This document shows positions 33,435 to 41,559 of a DNA stretch of 64,000 bases, piece by piece (position 1 is the stretch's first letter; every line of letters begins with the position of its first letter). Origin of the DNA: Phycicoccus sp. Soil802 (GTDB taxonomy: Bacteria > Actinomycetota > Actinomycetes > Actinomycetales > Dermatophilaceae). Under the pieces are notes generated by a model. That model was not told the origin of the DNA. It searched no databases and saw only the letters and a list, made by a program, of their open reading frames with translations. Both the position numbers and the translations under genes were made by a program. The stretch spans positions 1 through 64,000 of the forward strand of contig NZ_LMSS01000003.1 in the NCBI RefSeq assembly GCF_001429605.1, written 5' to 3'.

Positions 33435-33890
33435 CTAGGTCGGGGCATCGCCCGCGCGGGGCGGGAGGCTGCGCGACCGGCCGCGGAACTCCGCGATGAG
33501 AGCACCGTCGGACTCGCGGGTCACGGTCACGTCGGTGATGCCGCTGCGCCCGTATGCCGCGCGCACCCGTCCGTCCGCCACGAGGACGTCGCCTCGGTGC
33601 GCCACGGTGACGAACGAGATGTCCGCCCCGGCTGCGACCGTGAGCCGCCCGCGGGAGTTGCAGGCCAGCGCGAAGGCCGAGTCGGCCAGGGCGAAGATGA
33701 AGCCGCCGTGCGCGATGTCGTGCCCGTTGACCATGGCGTCGGTGACCGTCATCCGCACCACCGCGTGGTCGACCTCGACGACCAGCGCCTCCATGCCGAG
33801 CCCGCGTGAGGCCCGGTCGTCGTCCCACATGGTCCGGACATGGCTCAGGTCGTCGCTCAGGTCGTCGCTCGGGTCGTCGTGGGTCACCAC
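33435..33890 (-). CDS. PaaI-type hotdog thioesterase
   Basis: Hotdog-fold acyl-CoA thioesterase of 151 residues. The catalytic loop NGHDIAHGGFIFALADSAFALACNS (Asp-containing, about residue 55) is typical of PaaI, which hydrolyses ring-hydroxylated phenylacetyl-CoA esters. The N-terminus is unusual: three tandem 12-base units encode DDPSDDLSDDLSH. The start is GTG 33888-33890 (GTG 33887 is also possible). paaN lies 1.2 kb away on the other strand, which fits a phenylacetate theme, but no other paa genes are visible, so the physiological substrate stays open. Confidence 0.82.
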   Translation of the reverse strand: MVTHDDPSDDLSDDLSHVRTMWDDDRASRGLGMEALVVEVDHAVVRMTVTDAMVNGHDIAHGGFIFALADSAFALACNSRGRLTVAAGADISFVTVAHRGDVLVADGRVRAAYGRSGITDVTVTRESDGALIAEFRGRSRSLPPRAGDAPT

Positions 33891-33911
33891 CCCATCGTGG
33901 CAAACAGTCGG

Positions 33912-34703
33912 TCAGTCAGCAGCGGTGAACCGCACGTCCCAGGGCTGCACGGTCACCGACAGCACCCCGCCGGTCACCGACCCGTCGTCGGTGCGGGCCA
34001 GCTCGTCAAGCTCGGGGCCTGCCCCCACAGGGATGTGCACCACGGCCATCCCGGCTCCGTTCGCCGCGTCCACCGGCCCTGCAGCGACCAGCCAGCCGCG
34101 CTCCCGGAGTCGGTGCAGGAAGGCGACGTGCTCGCGGAACAGCGGGTGCGCGAACACCGAGCCACCGTCGGCGAGCCCGGGTCCGGGACGGTGGTGCAGC
34201 GCGAACCATTCCCCGGTCGGCTCCGTGCCAGCGCCAGCGCCAGCTCCAGCACGCTCGACCCACTGCTCGAGCCCTCCCAGCACCAGCGGCCAGCCGCGGT
34301 CGTAGTCCGCCCGTGCGGCCTCCGGCTCCGCGAGCCGCTCCCAGCCCGTGTGCGTCAGCGTGACCAGCGTGCCGTCGCCGTCCGCGGTGAACTCGACGGC
34401 GACCTCGGTGGCCCGTTCGGGGCCCTGACCCGGGTGCCAGGTCATCGCGAAACCGACCGGTCGCTCCCAGCGCAGCACCGTCCCCCAGACCGCGGTGTCC
34501 GCACCGCGCCGCTCCACGACCGTGCCGTCCTCGAAGGCGACGCTGCCCTCGGCGCCGAACACGCTGTGGGTGCCCAGCGGCCACCAGGCCCCGAGATGGG
34601 CGGTGAACAGCTCGAAGGCGGTGTCGGCGTCGCACCGCACCCGGACCTCGCGTCGGACGGGTGCGATCGGGTGGGAGGTGCTGGGAACGGTCTCGGCAGT
34701 CAT
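33912..34703 (-). CDS. SRPBCC (AHSA1-like) protein with a C-terminal YCII-like domain
   Basis: Protein of 263 residues in two parts. Residues 15-145 form a START-like SRPBCC cavity (AHSA1 type): VRCDADTAFELFTAHLGAWWPLG, VGFAMTWHPG and LTHTGWERLAEP. A linker of Gly-Ala repeats (AGAGAGAGTE) leads to about 90 residues resembling a YCII domain (HHRPGPG, HPLFREHVAFLHRLRERGWLVAAGPVD). The ATG overlaps the stop of the ArsR gene as ATGA, a common actinobacterial pairing in which the ArsR protein represses both. The ligand is unknown. Confidence 0.75.
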   Translation of the reverse strand: MTAETVPSTSHPIAPVRREVRVRCDADTAFELFTAHLGAWWPLGTHSVFGAEGSVAFEDGTVVERRGADTAVWGTVLRWERPVGFAMTWHPGQGPERATEVAVEFTADGDGTLVTLTHTGWERLAEPEAARADYDRGWPLVLGGLEQWVERAGAGAGAGTEPTGEWFALHHRPGPGLADGGSVFAHPLFREHVAFLHRLRERGWLVAAGPVDAANGAGMAVVHIPVGAGPELDELARTDDGSVTGGVLSVTVQPWDVRFTAAD

Positions 34704-35032
34704 CGACGTCGTCCTTCCGACTCCACCCTGTGCTCCTCCACATACGCCTGGAATGCGTTGAGCGCGGTGTCCCAGGTCGTCACCAACCACTGCTGGAGGT
34801 CGGCCAGGCCGTCGGGGGCGAGCGCATAGAGGTTGCGGGTGCCACGGCTCTCGTGGTCCACGAGGCCGGCGCCCTCGAGCACCTTGAGGTGCTTGCTCAC
34901 CGCAGGACGGCCGATCGGCATCGCCGCGGCGATCTCACCGACCGCGCGAGGGCGCTCGGCGAGGAGCTCGAGGATCTGCCGCCGGCTGGCGTCGCCGAGG
35001 GCGTCGAGGGCAAGGGCTGATTGGTTACTCAT
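34700..35032 (-). CDS. ArsR family transcriptional regulator
   Basis: Winged-helix repressor of 110 residues. LGDASRRQILELLAERPRAVGEIAAAM precedes the recognition helix GRPAVSKHLKVLEGAGLV and the wing HESRGTRNLYAL. No metal-binding Cys motif (ELCVCDL type) is present, so it is of the SdpR/YceB-like kind often paired with SRPBCC genes. I chose ATG 35030-35032. Its start region carries three GGTTA direct repeats at 17-base spacing (35023, 35040, 35057), a likely autoregulatory site. It is divergent from paaN with 62 bases between starts. Confidence 0.88.
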   Translation of the reverse strand: MSNQSALALDALGDASRRQILELLAERPRAVGEIAAAMPIGRPAVSKHLKVLEGAGLVDHESRGTRNLYALAPDGLADLQQWLVTTWDTALNAFQAYVEEHRVESEGRRR

Positions 35033-35061
35033 GGGCAACGGTTACTCTAGAGCGACGGTTA
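35023..35061. promoter_or_regulatory. Three GGTTA direct repeats in the arsR/paaN gap
   Basis: GGTTACTC at 35023-35030, GGTTACTC at 35040-35047 and GGTTAAGG from 35057 are spaced exactly 17 bases apart. The array overlaps the arsR start codon and faces the paaN promoter (TACGAT, 35082-35087). Confidence 0.5.
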
Positions 35062-35081
35062 AGGTCTTGTCCAGACCCCCT

Positions 35082-35094
35082 TACGATGAAAGGC
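35082..35094 (+). promoter_or_regulatory. Leaderless-type -10 box of paaN
   Basis: TACGAT at 35082-35087 is followed by seven bases and ATG at 35095. GAAAGG within those bases could also serve as a weak ribosome binding site. Confidence 0.5.
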
Positions 35095-36834
35095 ATGATC
35101 GATGACGGCATGACCACGGCAACGGCGCCCAGCACCCACCCGCTCGTCGACAAGCACGCGGAGCTGCTCGCGCAGGCGACCACGGCTCTCGCGGAGCGGG
35201 CGTACTTCAGCCGCTTCCCCGAGTCCCCCTCCCCCCGCGTCTACGGCGAGGGGTCGGCGGAGGCCGGCCAGGCGGCATACGAGGCGCTGCGCGACAACGC
35301 GTTCGGTGGTCTGGGTGACGTGCGCACCGACGGCGGCTGGGTCGGCGACGAGGTCTCGCCGTACGGCCCCGCGCTGGGGATCACCTACCCCCACCTCGAC
35401 GTCGACGCGGCGCTGGCCGCCGCGACCGAGGCGATGCCGGCCTGGCGGGACGCCGGCGCGCGCACCCGGGCCGCCGTCTGCGTCGAGATCGTCGAGCAGA
35501 TCAACGCGCGGTCCTTCGAGATCGCGCACTCGGTCATGCACACGACCGGCCAGCCGTTCGTGATGGCGTTCCAGGCCGCCGGACCGCACGCCCAGGACCG
35601 GGCGCTCGAGTCCATCGTCGCCGGCCTGGTCGAGCAGGAGCGGGTGCCGAGCTCGGTCGTGTGGGAGAAGCCCGGCCGCGACAAGGAGGGCAACCCGGCC
35701 CCGCTGCGGATGCAGAAGGACTACCGCGTCGTGCCGCGCGGCGTCGCCCTCGTCATCGGCTGCAACACCTTCCCGACCTGGAACGGCTACCCCGGGCTGT
35801 TCGCCTCGCTGGTCACCGGCAACCCCGTGGTGGTCAAGCCGCACCCGCGCGCCGTACTGCCCCTCGCCATCTCCGTGGCGGTGTGCCGTGAGGTGCTGTC
35901 CGCGGCCGGCTTCAGCGCCGACCTCGTGCAGCTCGCCCCCGAGGCCGAGGGGGAGGGGCTGGCCAAGGTGCTCGCGGAGCGCGACGAGGTGCGGATCATC
36001 GACTACACCGGTGGGCCCACCTTCGGCGCGTGGCTCGAGGAGACCGGTGCGGCCCGTGGCCAGCTGGTCTACACCGAGAAGGCCGGCGTCAACACCGTCG
36101 TGGTCGACTCGACCGACAACCTGCGCGGCGTGCTGGGCAACCTCGCGTTCTCACTGAGCCTTTATTCCGGCCAGATGTGCACCACCCCCCAGAACCTCTA
36201 CGTCCCCCGCGACGGCATCGAGACCGACGAGGGCCACGTGTCCTTCGAGGACTTCGGTGGTCGCCTGGCGGCGGCGGTGGGCAAGCTCACCGGCGACGAC
36301 GCCCGCGCCGTCGAGCTGCTCGGCGCGACCGTCAACGACGGGGTCCGCGCCAACGCAGCCGGTCTCGCCGCGCTCGCCGAGGAGGCGGGCGGCACGGTGG
36401 TGCTGGACTCGCGCGAGGTCAGCCACCCGGCATACCCCGATGCCATCGTCCGCGCCCCGGGCCTGGTGAGCATGGACGCGAGCCGCGAGGACGTCTACAC
36501 CCAGGAGTGCTTCGGGCCGGTCACCTTCCTCATCGGCACCAGCGGCACCGACCAGTCGCTGGCCCAGTTCCGCGACACGGTGCGCGAGCACGGCGCCATG
36601 ACGGCCGCGGTCTACTCGACCTCCGAGGACGTCCTCGACGCGGCCCGCGACGCCGCCGCCGACGCGGGCGTCGCACTGTCCGAGAACCTCACCGGCCCGG
36701 TGTTCGTCAACCAGACCGCGGCGTTCTCCGACTTCCACGGCACCGGCGCCAACCCCGCCGCGAACTCGGCCTACGTCGACGCGGCGTTCGTGGCCAACCG
36801 GTTCCGGGTCGTCACCTCCCGCCGCCACGTCTAG
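35095..36834 (+). CDS. paaN: Phenylacetic acid degradation protein PaaN (aldehyde dehydrogenase family)
   Basis: The 579-residue protein has an aldehyde dehydrogenase fold. The NAD-binding region VIGCNTFPTWNGYPGLFASLVTG, the KPHPRAVLP segment and IIDYTGGPTFGAWLEETG are visible, and the catalytic Cys lies in YSGQMCTTPQNLYVP (about residue 363). Length and motifs match the actinobacterial PaaN group, which oxidises the semialdehyde formed in phenylacetate ring cleavage. I chose ATG 35095 because TACGAT lies seven bases before it; ATG 35110 is an alternative. No hydratase domain of the PaaZ type is fused. The ArsR gene upstream is divergent and could control it. Confidence 0.88.
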   Translation: MIDDGMTTATAPSTHPLVDKHAELLAQATTALAERAYFSRFPESPSPRVYGEGSAEAGQAAYEALRDNAFGGLGDVRTDGGWVGDEVSPYGPALGITYPHLDVDAALAAATEAMPAWRDAGARTRAAVCVEIVEQINARSFEIAHSVMHTTGQPFVMAFQAAGPHAQDRALESIVAGLVEQERVPSSVVWEKPGRDKEGNPAPLRMQKDYRVVPRGVALVIGCNTFPTWNGYPGLFASLVTGNPVVVKPHPRAVLPLAISVAVCREVLSAAGFSADLVQLAPEAEGEGLAKVLAERDEVRIIDYTGGPTFGAWLEETGAARGQLVYTEKAGVNTVVVDSTDNLRGVLGNLAFSLSLYSGQMCTTPQNLYVPRDGIETDEGHVSFEDFGGRLAAAVGKLTGDDARAVELLGATVNDGVRANAAGLAALAEEAGGTVVLDSREVSHPAYPDAIVRAPGLVSMDASREDVYTQECFGPVTFLIGTSGTDQSLAQFRDTVREHGAMTAAVYSTSEDVLDAARDAAADAGVALSENLTGPVFVNQTAAFSDFHGTGANPAANSAYVDAAFVANRFRVVTSRRHV

Positions 36835-36855
36835 CGATCTGGCACGATCGGGACC

Positions 36856-37239
36856 ATGAACTTCCTGATCAAGGTCGCGGTCAACGCGGTGGCACTGTGG
36901 GTGGCGGCATGGCTCCTGCCCGGAATCAGCTTCGGGGACGGCAAGTTCGGCTCCAAGTTCGCGACCGTCCTGCTCGTCGCGCTGGTCTTCGGGCTCGTCA
37001 ACGCCGTCGTCAAGCCGATCGCGAAGTTCCTCAGCTTCCCGTTCATCATCCTGACGCTCGGGCTGTTCACCTTCATCGTGAACGCCTTCATGCTGCAGCT
37101 GACCGAGTGGATCGCCGACCCCCTCGGGCTGAGCTTCACGATCAACCACTTCTTCTGGGACGCAGTGCTCGGCGCCATCGTCATCACGATCGTCTCGATG
37201 ATCCTCGGCTGGGTCCTCCCCGACGGCGACGACAACTGA
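36856..37239 (+). CDS. Phage holin family (PF04020-type) membrane protein
   Basis: The 127-residue protein has four hydrophobic helices: VAVNAVALWVAAWLLPGI, TVLLVALVFGLVNAVVKPI, FPFIILTLGLFTFIVNAFML and AVLGAIVITIVSMILGWVL. The motif GLVNAVVKPIAKFLSFPF is characteristic of this widespread family, sometimes named phage holin family 4, though it is chromosomal and not tied to lysis. It follows paaN by 21 bases and is closed by a strong hairpin. Its function is unknown. Confidence 0.85.
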   Translation: MNFLIKVAVNAVALWVAAWLLPGISFGDGKFGSKFATVLLVALVFGLVNAVVKPIAKFLSFPFIILTLGLFTFIVNAFMLQLTEWIADPLGLSFTINHFFWDAVLGAIVITIVSMILGWVLPDGDDN

Positions 37240-37257
37240 CCGCACCACTGACGAGTC

Positions 37258-37292
37258 ACGAATCCGCATCGCCTCGGGCGATGCGGATTCGT
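37258..37292 (+). terminator. Hairpin terminator after the holin-like gene
   Basis: ACGAATCCGCATCGC (37258-37272) and GCGATGCGGATTCGT (37278-37292) form a perfect 15-pair stem with loop CTCGG. Confidence 0.8.
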
Positions 37293-37309
37293 CGTCCGTG
37301 TCACCTCCG

Positions 37310-37321
37310 TACGCTTCCCGC
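37310..37321 (+). promoter_or_regulatory. Leaderless-type promoter after the terminator
   Basis: TACGCT at 37310-37315 and six bases lead to GTG at 37322. It begins 18 bases after the preceding terminator hairpin. Confidence 0.55.
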
Positions 37322-38782
37322 GTGATTTCCTGGACCCACCTCGTGCTGCCCGCACTGGCCTTCGTCGCCTGCGCGGTGGGCGGGGTCGCGTATGCCGTCC
37401 TCACGGACCGACTCGCCCGCCGGAGTCTCGGCGTGGCCCGTCGCGGGCGCGCGATCACCGTGCCGATGCTGGTCACCGTCAATGGCGACCAACGACGTGG
37501 CCGTGCGGTCCTTGACGGTGACGACATCCGCCTGGTCGGGTCGGGCGTCAACGTCCGCGTCGCACGGCGCGGTTACGAGGCGGCCGCCGTTCGACGGGGT
37601 CAGGTCGACGCCGAGATCCTCGACTTCGCTGAGCAGCGCGCCTTCACCGACGCGTCCGGCACCAGGTACCTGCTCGGACCACTGGAGGAGTGGGAGGAGG
37701 CCTTCGATGCATCCCTCGGCGCACCGACCCGACCCGCGACCCGCGCCCGCTTGCTGCGGGCGGCGTTCCCCCGCAGGGCGCTCGGCCCCGTGCTGCTGTC
37801 CGTGCTCGCATTCGCGGCCTTCCAGGCAGTCTGGACTAGTGGTCACGACGTCGAGGCCACGATGGTCCGGGTCGTCGGTGACGAGGGACTCGAGAGCTGC
37901 GGAGTCGCCTGGACCGAGGAGGGCCGCGACGAGTACGCGGAGGTCGACTGCTACTCACCGTTCCCCAAAGTGGGGGCGCCAGTGCTGGTCCGGGCCATGG
38001 CTTGGCCGTTCGACGAGAGCGCTATGGACCACGAAGACACCTACTTCCTGGCCACGTTCCTCTTGGCCGGTGCGGTCCTGGTCCTCGGCGGGGTGGGCAC
38101 CGCCGTGGCCATGGGGCGCCTGCGCGGACCGGGGGTGCCCCTCGCACCCCTGCCAACACCGCAGGTGACCCACGTGGTGACTCCGGCGCGGCAGACATCC
38201 GTGGAGCTCGGTCGTGACGCCCCGCTGCCCGACCTGCTGTCCGCCGTGGCGGCGCGCGAGGGCTGGGAGGATGACGGCGTGGCCGCGCCGCCCATCCAGC
38301 CCCGGTACGCGAGGTACCTCATGGCTCTCAGCGCCGGCACCTGGTGGCCCGGTGTGGTCCTCGCGGGTGTCGGGCTCCTCGTCGAGGGCCTGCCCCACGC
38401 CATGCGCTTCGCCCTGGCCGCCGGTGCCGCCGTCGCCCTGCTCTGGGCAGCTTTTCGCGCGGTCACGGCGTGGCTCGCCATCCGTCGCGCGTATGTCGGC
38501 CAGGTGACCAGCGAGTGGGACTACCGGCTGGTCCGGTCGCTGGACGACGAGTGGTTCGCCGTCCTCTTCCTGGGATCGACCCCGCACTGGATGGTGCTGC
38601 TGGACGGACCGGGCCATCCCGCGCCGGTCGGCCGCTGCGGCGTCCGTGGCGACCTTTGTGACGGCGGGGCGATCCAGCTCCAGTTCGGAGGCGAGTACTG
38701 GCCCACGCTCTCGCCGGTCTCGCGGGTCGACGACGAGCTGGTCTCGGACCTGCGCAAGGACCTGGTCGAGCGCCTGGGCTGA
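37322..38782 (+). CDS. Hypothetical membrane protein
   Basis: I do not recognise this 486-residue protein. It has an N-terminal helix (LVLPALAFVACAVGGVAYAVL), a soluble stretch of about 120 residues with a beta-rich VTVNGDQRRGRAVLDGDDIRLV region, helices near residues 155-170 and 235-260, and two more near 340-390 (GVVLAGVGLLVEGL, FALAAGAAVALLWAAF). A soluble C-terminal domain follows. Two cysteines in ESCGVAW and EVDCYS may pair outside the membrane. The GTG start follows TACGCT by six bases. A copy of the paired CAATTG element begins four bases after its stop codon and could act as a terminator. Confidence 0.65.
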   Translation: MISWTHLVLPALAFVACAVGGVAYAVLTDRLARRSLGVARRGRAITVPMLVTVNGDQRRGRAVLDGDDIRLVGSGVNVRVARRGYEAAAVRRGQVDAEILDFAEQRAFTDASGTRYLLGPLEEWEEAFDASLGAPTRPATRARLLRAAFPRRALGPVLLSVLAFAAFQAVWTSGHDVEATMVRVVGDEGLESCGVAWTEEGRDEYAEVDCYSPFPKVGAPVLVRAMAWPFDESAMDHEDTYFLATFLLAGAVLVLGGVGTAVAMGRLRGPGVPLAPLPTPQVTHVVTPARQTSVELGRDAPLPDLLSAVAAREGWEDDGVAAPPIQPRYARYLMALSAGTWWPGVVLAGVGLLVEGLPHAMRFALAAGAAVALLWAAFRAVTAWLAIRRAYVGQVTSEWDYRLVRSLDDEWFAVLFLGSTPHWMVLLDGPGHPAPVGRCGVRGDLCDGGAIQLQFGGEYWPTLSPVSRVDDELVSDLRKDLVERLG

Positions 38783-38786
38783 GAAA

Positions 38787-38853
38787 TCGGCCAATTGCCC
38801 GACTCTCAGCGCCCTCAGGCCCTTTCATCCCAGGAAGTCGGCCAATTGGCCGA
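38787..38853 (+). repeat. Paired CAATTG element, copy 3 (intergenic)
   Basis: TCGGCCAATTGCCCGA (38787-38802) and TCGGCCAATTGGCCGA (38838-38853) are inverted arms around a 35-base spacer, 67 bases in total. The copy starts four bases after a stop codon and lies upstream of the aminotransferase promoter. The spacer sequence is unrelated to those of the other two copies. Confidence 0.75.
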
Positions 38854-38899
38854 AACCACGGACCTGACCCACGCGGCATACCCCGCCGTGGCCCGCGCC

Positions 38900-38911
38900 T
38901 AGAGTGAAGGC
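38900..38911 (+). promoter_or_regulatory. Leaderless-type promoter of the aminotransferase gene
   Basis: TAGAGT at 38900-38905 and six bases lead to ATG at 38912. Confidence 0.55.
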
Positions 38912-40057
38912 ATGAGCGACAGCACCCCCTCGAAGGACACCGACGTCCGACTTCGGGCGGCCCTCGACCAGGTGCCGGCCTACGTCCCCGGCAAGCCCGC
39001 AGCCGCGCCCGAGGGAGTGACGGCCTACAAGGTCTCCTCCAACGAGAACCCGTACCCGCCGCTGCCCTCGGTGCTCGAGGTGGTCCGCGAGGCTGCCGGC
39101 ACCATCAACCGCTACCCCGACATGGCGGTCACCGAGCTGACCCAGGCGCTCGCCGACTCGCTCGGGGTGCCCGCCGAGCACGTCGCCACGGGCACCGGCT
39201 CGGTCGGCGTCCTCGGGCAGGTCATCGCCGCCACCTGCGACCCCGGCGACGAGGTGGTCTACGCCTGGCGCTCCTTCGAGGCCTACCCGATCGTCACCGC
39301 GCTGGCCGGCGCCAGCTCGGTGCAGGTCGGGCTCGACGACCACGCCCGGCACCGCCTCGACGCGATGCACGCCGCGATCACCGACCGGACCAAGGTCGTC
39401 ATCGTCTGCACCCCCAACAACCCCACCGGCCCGATGGTCACGCACAAGGAGCTGGAGCGATTCCTCGACGCCGTGCCGAGCCGGGTGCTCGTGGTGATCG
39501 ACGAGGCGTACCTCGAGTTCGTCACCGACCCCGAGGCGCCGCGCAGCCTCGAGCTCTACCGCGACCGCCCCAACGTCATGGTGCTGCGCACCTTCTCCAA
39601 GGCGTACGGCCTGGCCGGCCTGCGCATCGGGTATGCCGTGGCGCACCCCCCGGTCGCGGCTGCCCTGCGCAAGACGGCGACGCCGTTCGGCGTGAACTCG
39701 ATCGCCCAGGCGGCCGCGGTGGCGTCCCTCAAGGCCTTCGACGAGCTCAAGGAACGGGTCGACGCGCTGGTCGCCGAACGCACCCGCGTGGTCGCGGCGC
39801 TGCGTGGCCAGGGCTGGTTCATCCCCGAGACGCAGGCCAACTTCGTCTGGTTCGGGCTCGGCGAGCGCTCGGCCGACTTCGCCGCCGCCGCGCAGGAGGC
39901 CGGGCTGACGCTGCGCCAGTACGGCACCGACGGGGTGCGGGCGACGATCGGCGAGACCGCGGCCAACGACGTGCTGATCAGGGTCGCGGGCGACTTCCTT
40001 TCCGAACACCCAGCCTCACCGAGCACCCGGTCAACCCCGCCTGAGCGGCCCTCCTGA
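38912..40057 (+). CDS. hisC: HisC-like aminotransferase (histidinol-phosphate or aromatic amino acid type)
   Basis: Class I/II PLP enzyme of 381 residues. [16 protein letters not shown] marks the N-terminal substrate loop. [12 protein letters not shown] and VIDEAYLEF follow, then the PLP-Lys segment [16 protein letters not shown] (about residue 230). The variant SSNENPYPP and the absence of visible his genes nearby favour the HisC2/Pat subgroup of actinobacteria, which transaminates aromatic amino acids, over the histidine pathway enzyme; either is possible. The ATG follows TAGAGT by six bases, so the message is probably leaderless. Confidence 0.82.
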   Translation: MSDSTPSKDTDVRLRAALDQVPAYVPGKPAAAPEGVTAYKVSSNENPYPPLPSVLEVVREAAGTINRYPDMAVTELTQALADSLGVPAEHVATGTGSVGVLGQVIAATCDPGDEVVYAWRSFEAYPIVTALAGASSVQVGLDDHARHRLDAMHAAITDRTKVVIVCTPNNPTGPMVTHKELERFLDAVPSRVLVVIDEAYLEFVTDPEAPRSLELYRDRPNVMVLRTFSKAYGLAGLRIGYAVAHPPVAAALRKTATPFGVNSIAQAAAVASLKAFDELKERVDALVAERTRVVAALRGQGWFIPETQANFVWFGLGERSADFAAAAQEAGLTLRQYGTDGVRATIGETAANDVLIRVAGDFLSEHPASPSTRSTPPERPS

Positions 40058-40144
40058 CCTGAGCCAGGCTGCGTCGTCCCTTTGGGGGAGGTGCGTCGGC
40101 CGGGGTCGGGAGGAGAGTCGGCAGCACACTCCCGGAGGCTCGCC

Positions 40145-41527
40145 ATGACCGACCTGACTGACGTACGTCCCACGATCCCGGACTTCTCGGGACAGCAGCT
40201 GGCCCCGGGCGACGACGGGTACGACCGGTCCCGCAGCGTGTTCAACGGGATGATCGACCGGTCGCCGAGCCTGATCGCGACCTGCCGCAGCGCGGAGGAC
40301 GTCGCCGCGGCCATCGCGTGGGCGCGGGCGTCCGACCTGCCGATCTCCGTCTACGGCGGCGGTCACTCGGTCCAAGGCTCGGCGGTGCTCGACGGCGGTC
40401 TGTGCGTCGACCTGCGTGGGCTGCGCGACGTGGTGGTCGACCCCGAGGCAGCGACGGCCCAGGTGGGGGGCGGCTGCACCTGGGGCGAGCTCGACGCGGC
40501 CACCCAGGAGCATGGCCTCGCGGTCACCGGTGGGCGGGTGTCGACGACCGGCGTCGGCGGCCTCGCCCTCGGCAGCGGGAGCGGGTGGCTGGAACGCCGG
40601 CTGGGGTTCACCTGCGACAACCTCATCGAGGCGCAGGTGGTGACGGCGGACGGGCAGATCGTGACCGCCTCGGAGACCGAGCACCCCGACCTTTTCTGGG
40701 CGGTGCGCGGCGGGGGTGGCAACTTCGGCGTCGTCACCCGGTTCACGCTGCGGCTGCACCCGGTCGGGCCGATCGTCTTCGGCGGCATGCTCATGTACCC
40801 GGCGCCGATGGGTGCCGACGTGCTGCGCAACTTCCGCGACTTCATCACCGACGCCCCCGACGAGGTGGGCGGCGGCGTCGCCTTCATCACCGCGCCGCCG
40901 ATCGAGATGGTGCCGGAGCCGGCTCGGGGCAAGCCGGCGGTGGGCGTGATCGTGGCCTACACCGGACCGCTCGAGCAGGCTGAGGCGGTGTTGGCCCCAC
41001 TGCTGACGTTCGGGCCGCCCGTCTTCGCTCACGTGGGGCCGATGCCCTACGTCGCCCTCCAGCGGATGCTCGACGACGCCAACCCGCACGGCATGCAGAA
41101 CTACTGGACGGCCGACTTCTTCGACGAGCTGCCGGACGAGGCGGTCGAGACCCTCGTGCCGCTAGCGACCGCGCCGGTCTCGCCACTCAGCCAGGTCATC
41201 ATCGTGCCGGGTGGCGGTGCGATCGCGCGGGTGCCCGAGGACGCCACCGCGTTCGGGGAGCGGCAGGCGCGGTTCAACATCCACTACCTGTCGATGTGGC
41301 CGGACCCGGCCGACACCGAGGCCAACATCGCGCACACCCGCACCCTGGCGGCGGCGCTGAAGCCGTGGACGACGGGAGCGGTCTACCTCAACTTCATCGG
41401 CGACGAGGGCCAGGACCGGATCGAGAGCTCCTTCGGCGAGACCAAGCTCGCCCGGCTGCGGGAGATCAAGGCCACCTGGGACCCGGACAACCTGTTCCGG
41501 CACAACCAGAACATCGCCCCCAAGTAG
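40145..41527 (+). CDS. FAD-linked oxidoreductase, berberine-bridge-enzyme type
   Basis: Flavoprotein of 460 residues. The PCMH-type FAD domain has SVYGGGHSVQGSAV (about residue 78), where the His usually binds FAD covalently. GLAVTGGRVSTTGVGGLALGSGSGWLERR and LGFTCDNLIEAQVV follow; the Cys here is placed for a second covalent FAD bond. The C-terminal BBE motif reads YLNFIGDEGQDR and LREIKATWDPDNLFRHNQNI. Such enzymes oxidise sugars or other alcohols with oxygen. I start it at ATG 40145 (MTDLTDV) because the GGAG of CCCGGAGGCTCGCC lies upstream. It was probably transcribed with the aldo/keto reductase 32 bases downstream. Confidence 0.88.
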   Translation: MTDLTDVRPTIPDFSGQQLAPGDDGYDRSRSVFNGMIDRSPSLIATCRSAEDVAAAIAWARASDLPISVYGGGHSVQGSAVLDGGLCVDLRGLRDVVVDPEAATAQVGGGCTWGELDAATQEHGLAVTGGRVSTTGVGGLALGSGSGWLERRLGFTCDNLIEAQVVTADGQIVTASETEHPDLFWAVRGGGGNFGVVTRFTLRLHPVGPIVFGGMLMYPAPMGADVLRNFRDFITDAPDEVGGGVAFITAPPIEMVPEPARGKPAVGVIVAYTGPLEQAEAVLAPLLTFGPPVFAHVGPMPYVALQRMLDDANPHGMQNYWTADFFDELPDEAVETLVPLATAPVSPLSQVIIVPGGGAIARVPEDATAFGERQARFNIHYLSMWPDPADTEANIAHTRTLAAALKPWTTGAVYLNFIGDEGQDRIESSFGETKLARLREIKATWDPDNLFRHNQNIAPK

Positions 41528-41559
41528 TCGGCAGCACCACGGCGCGACAGACTGGGGCC

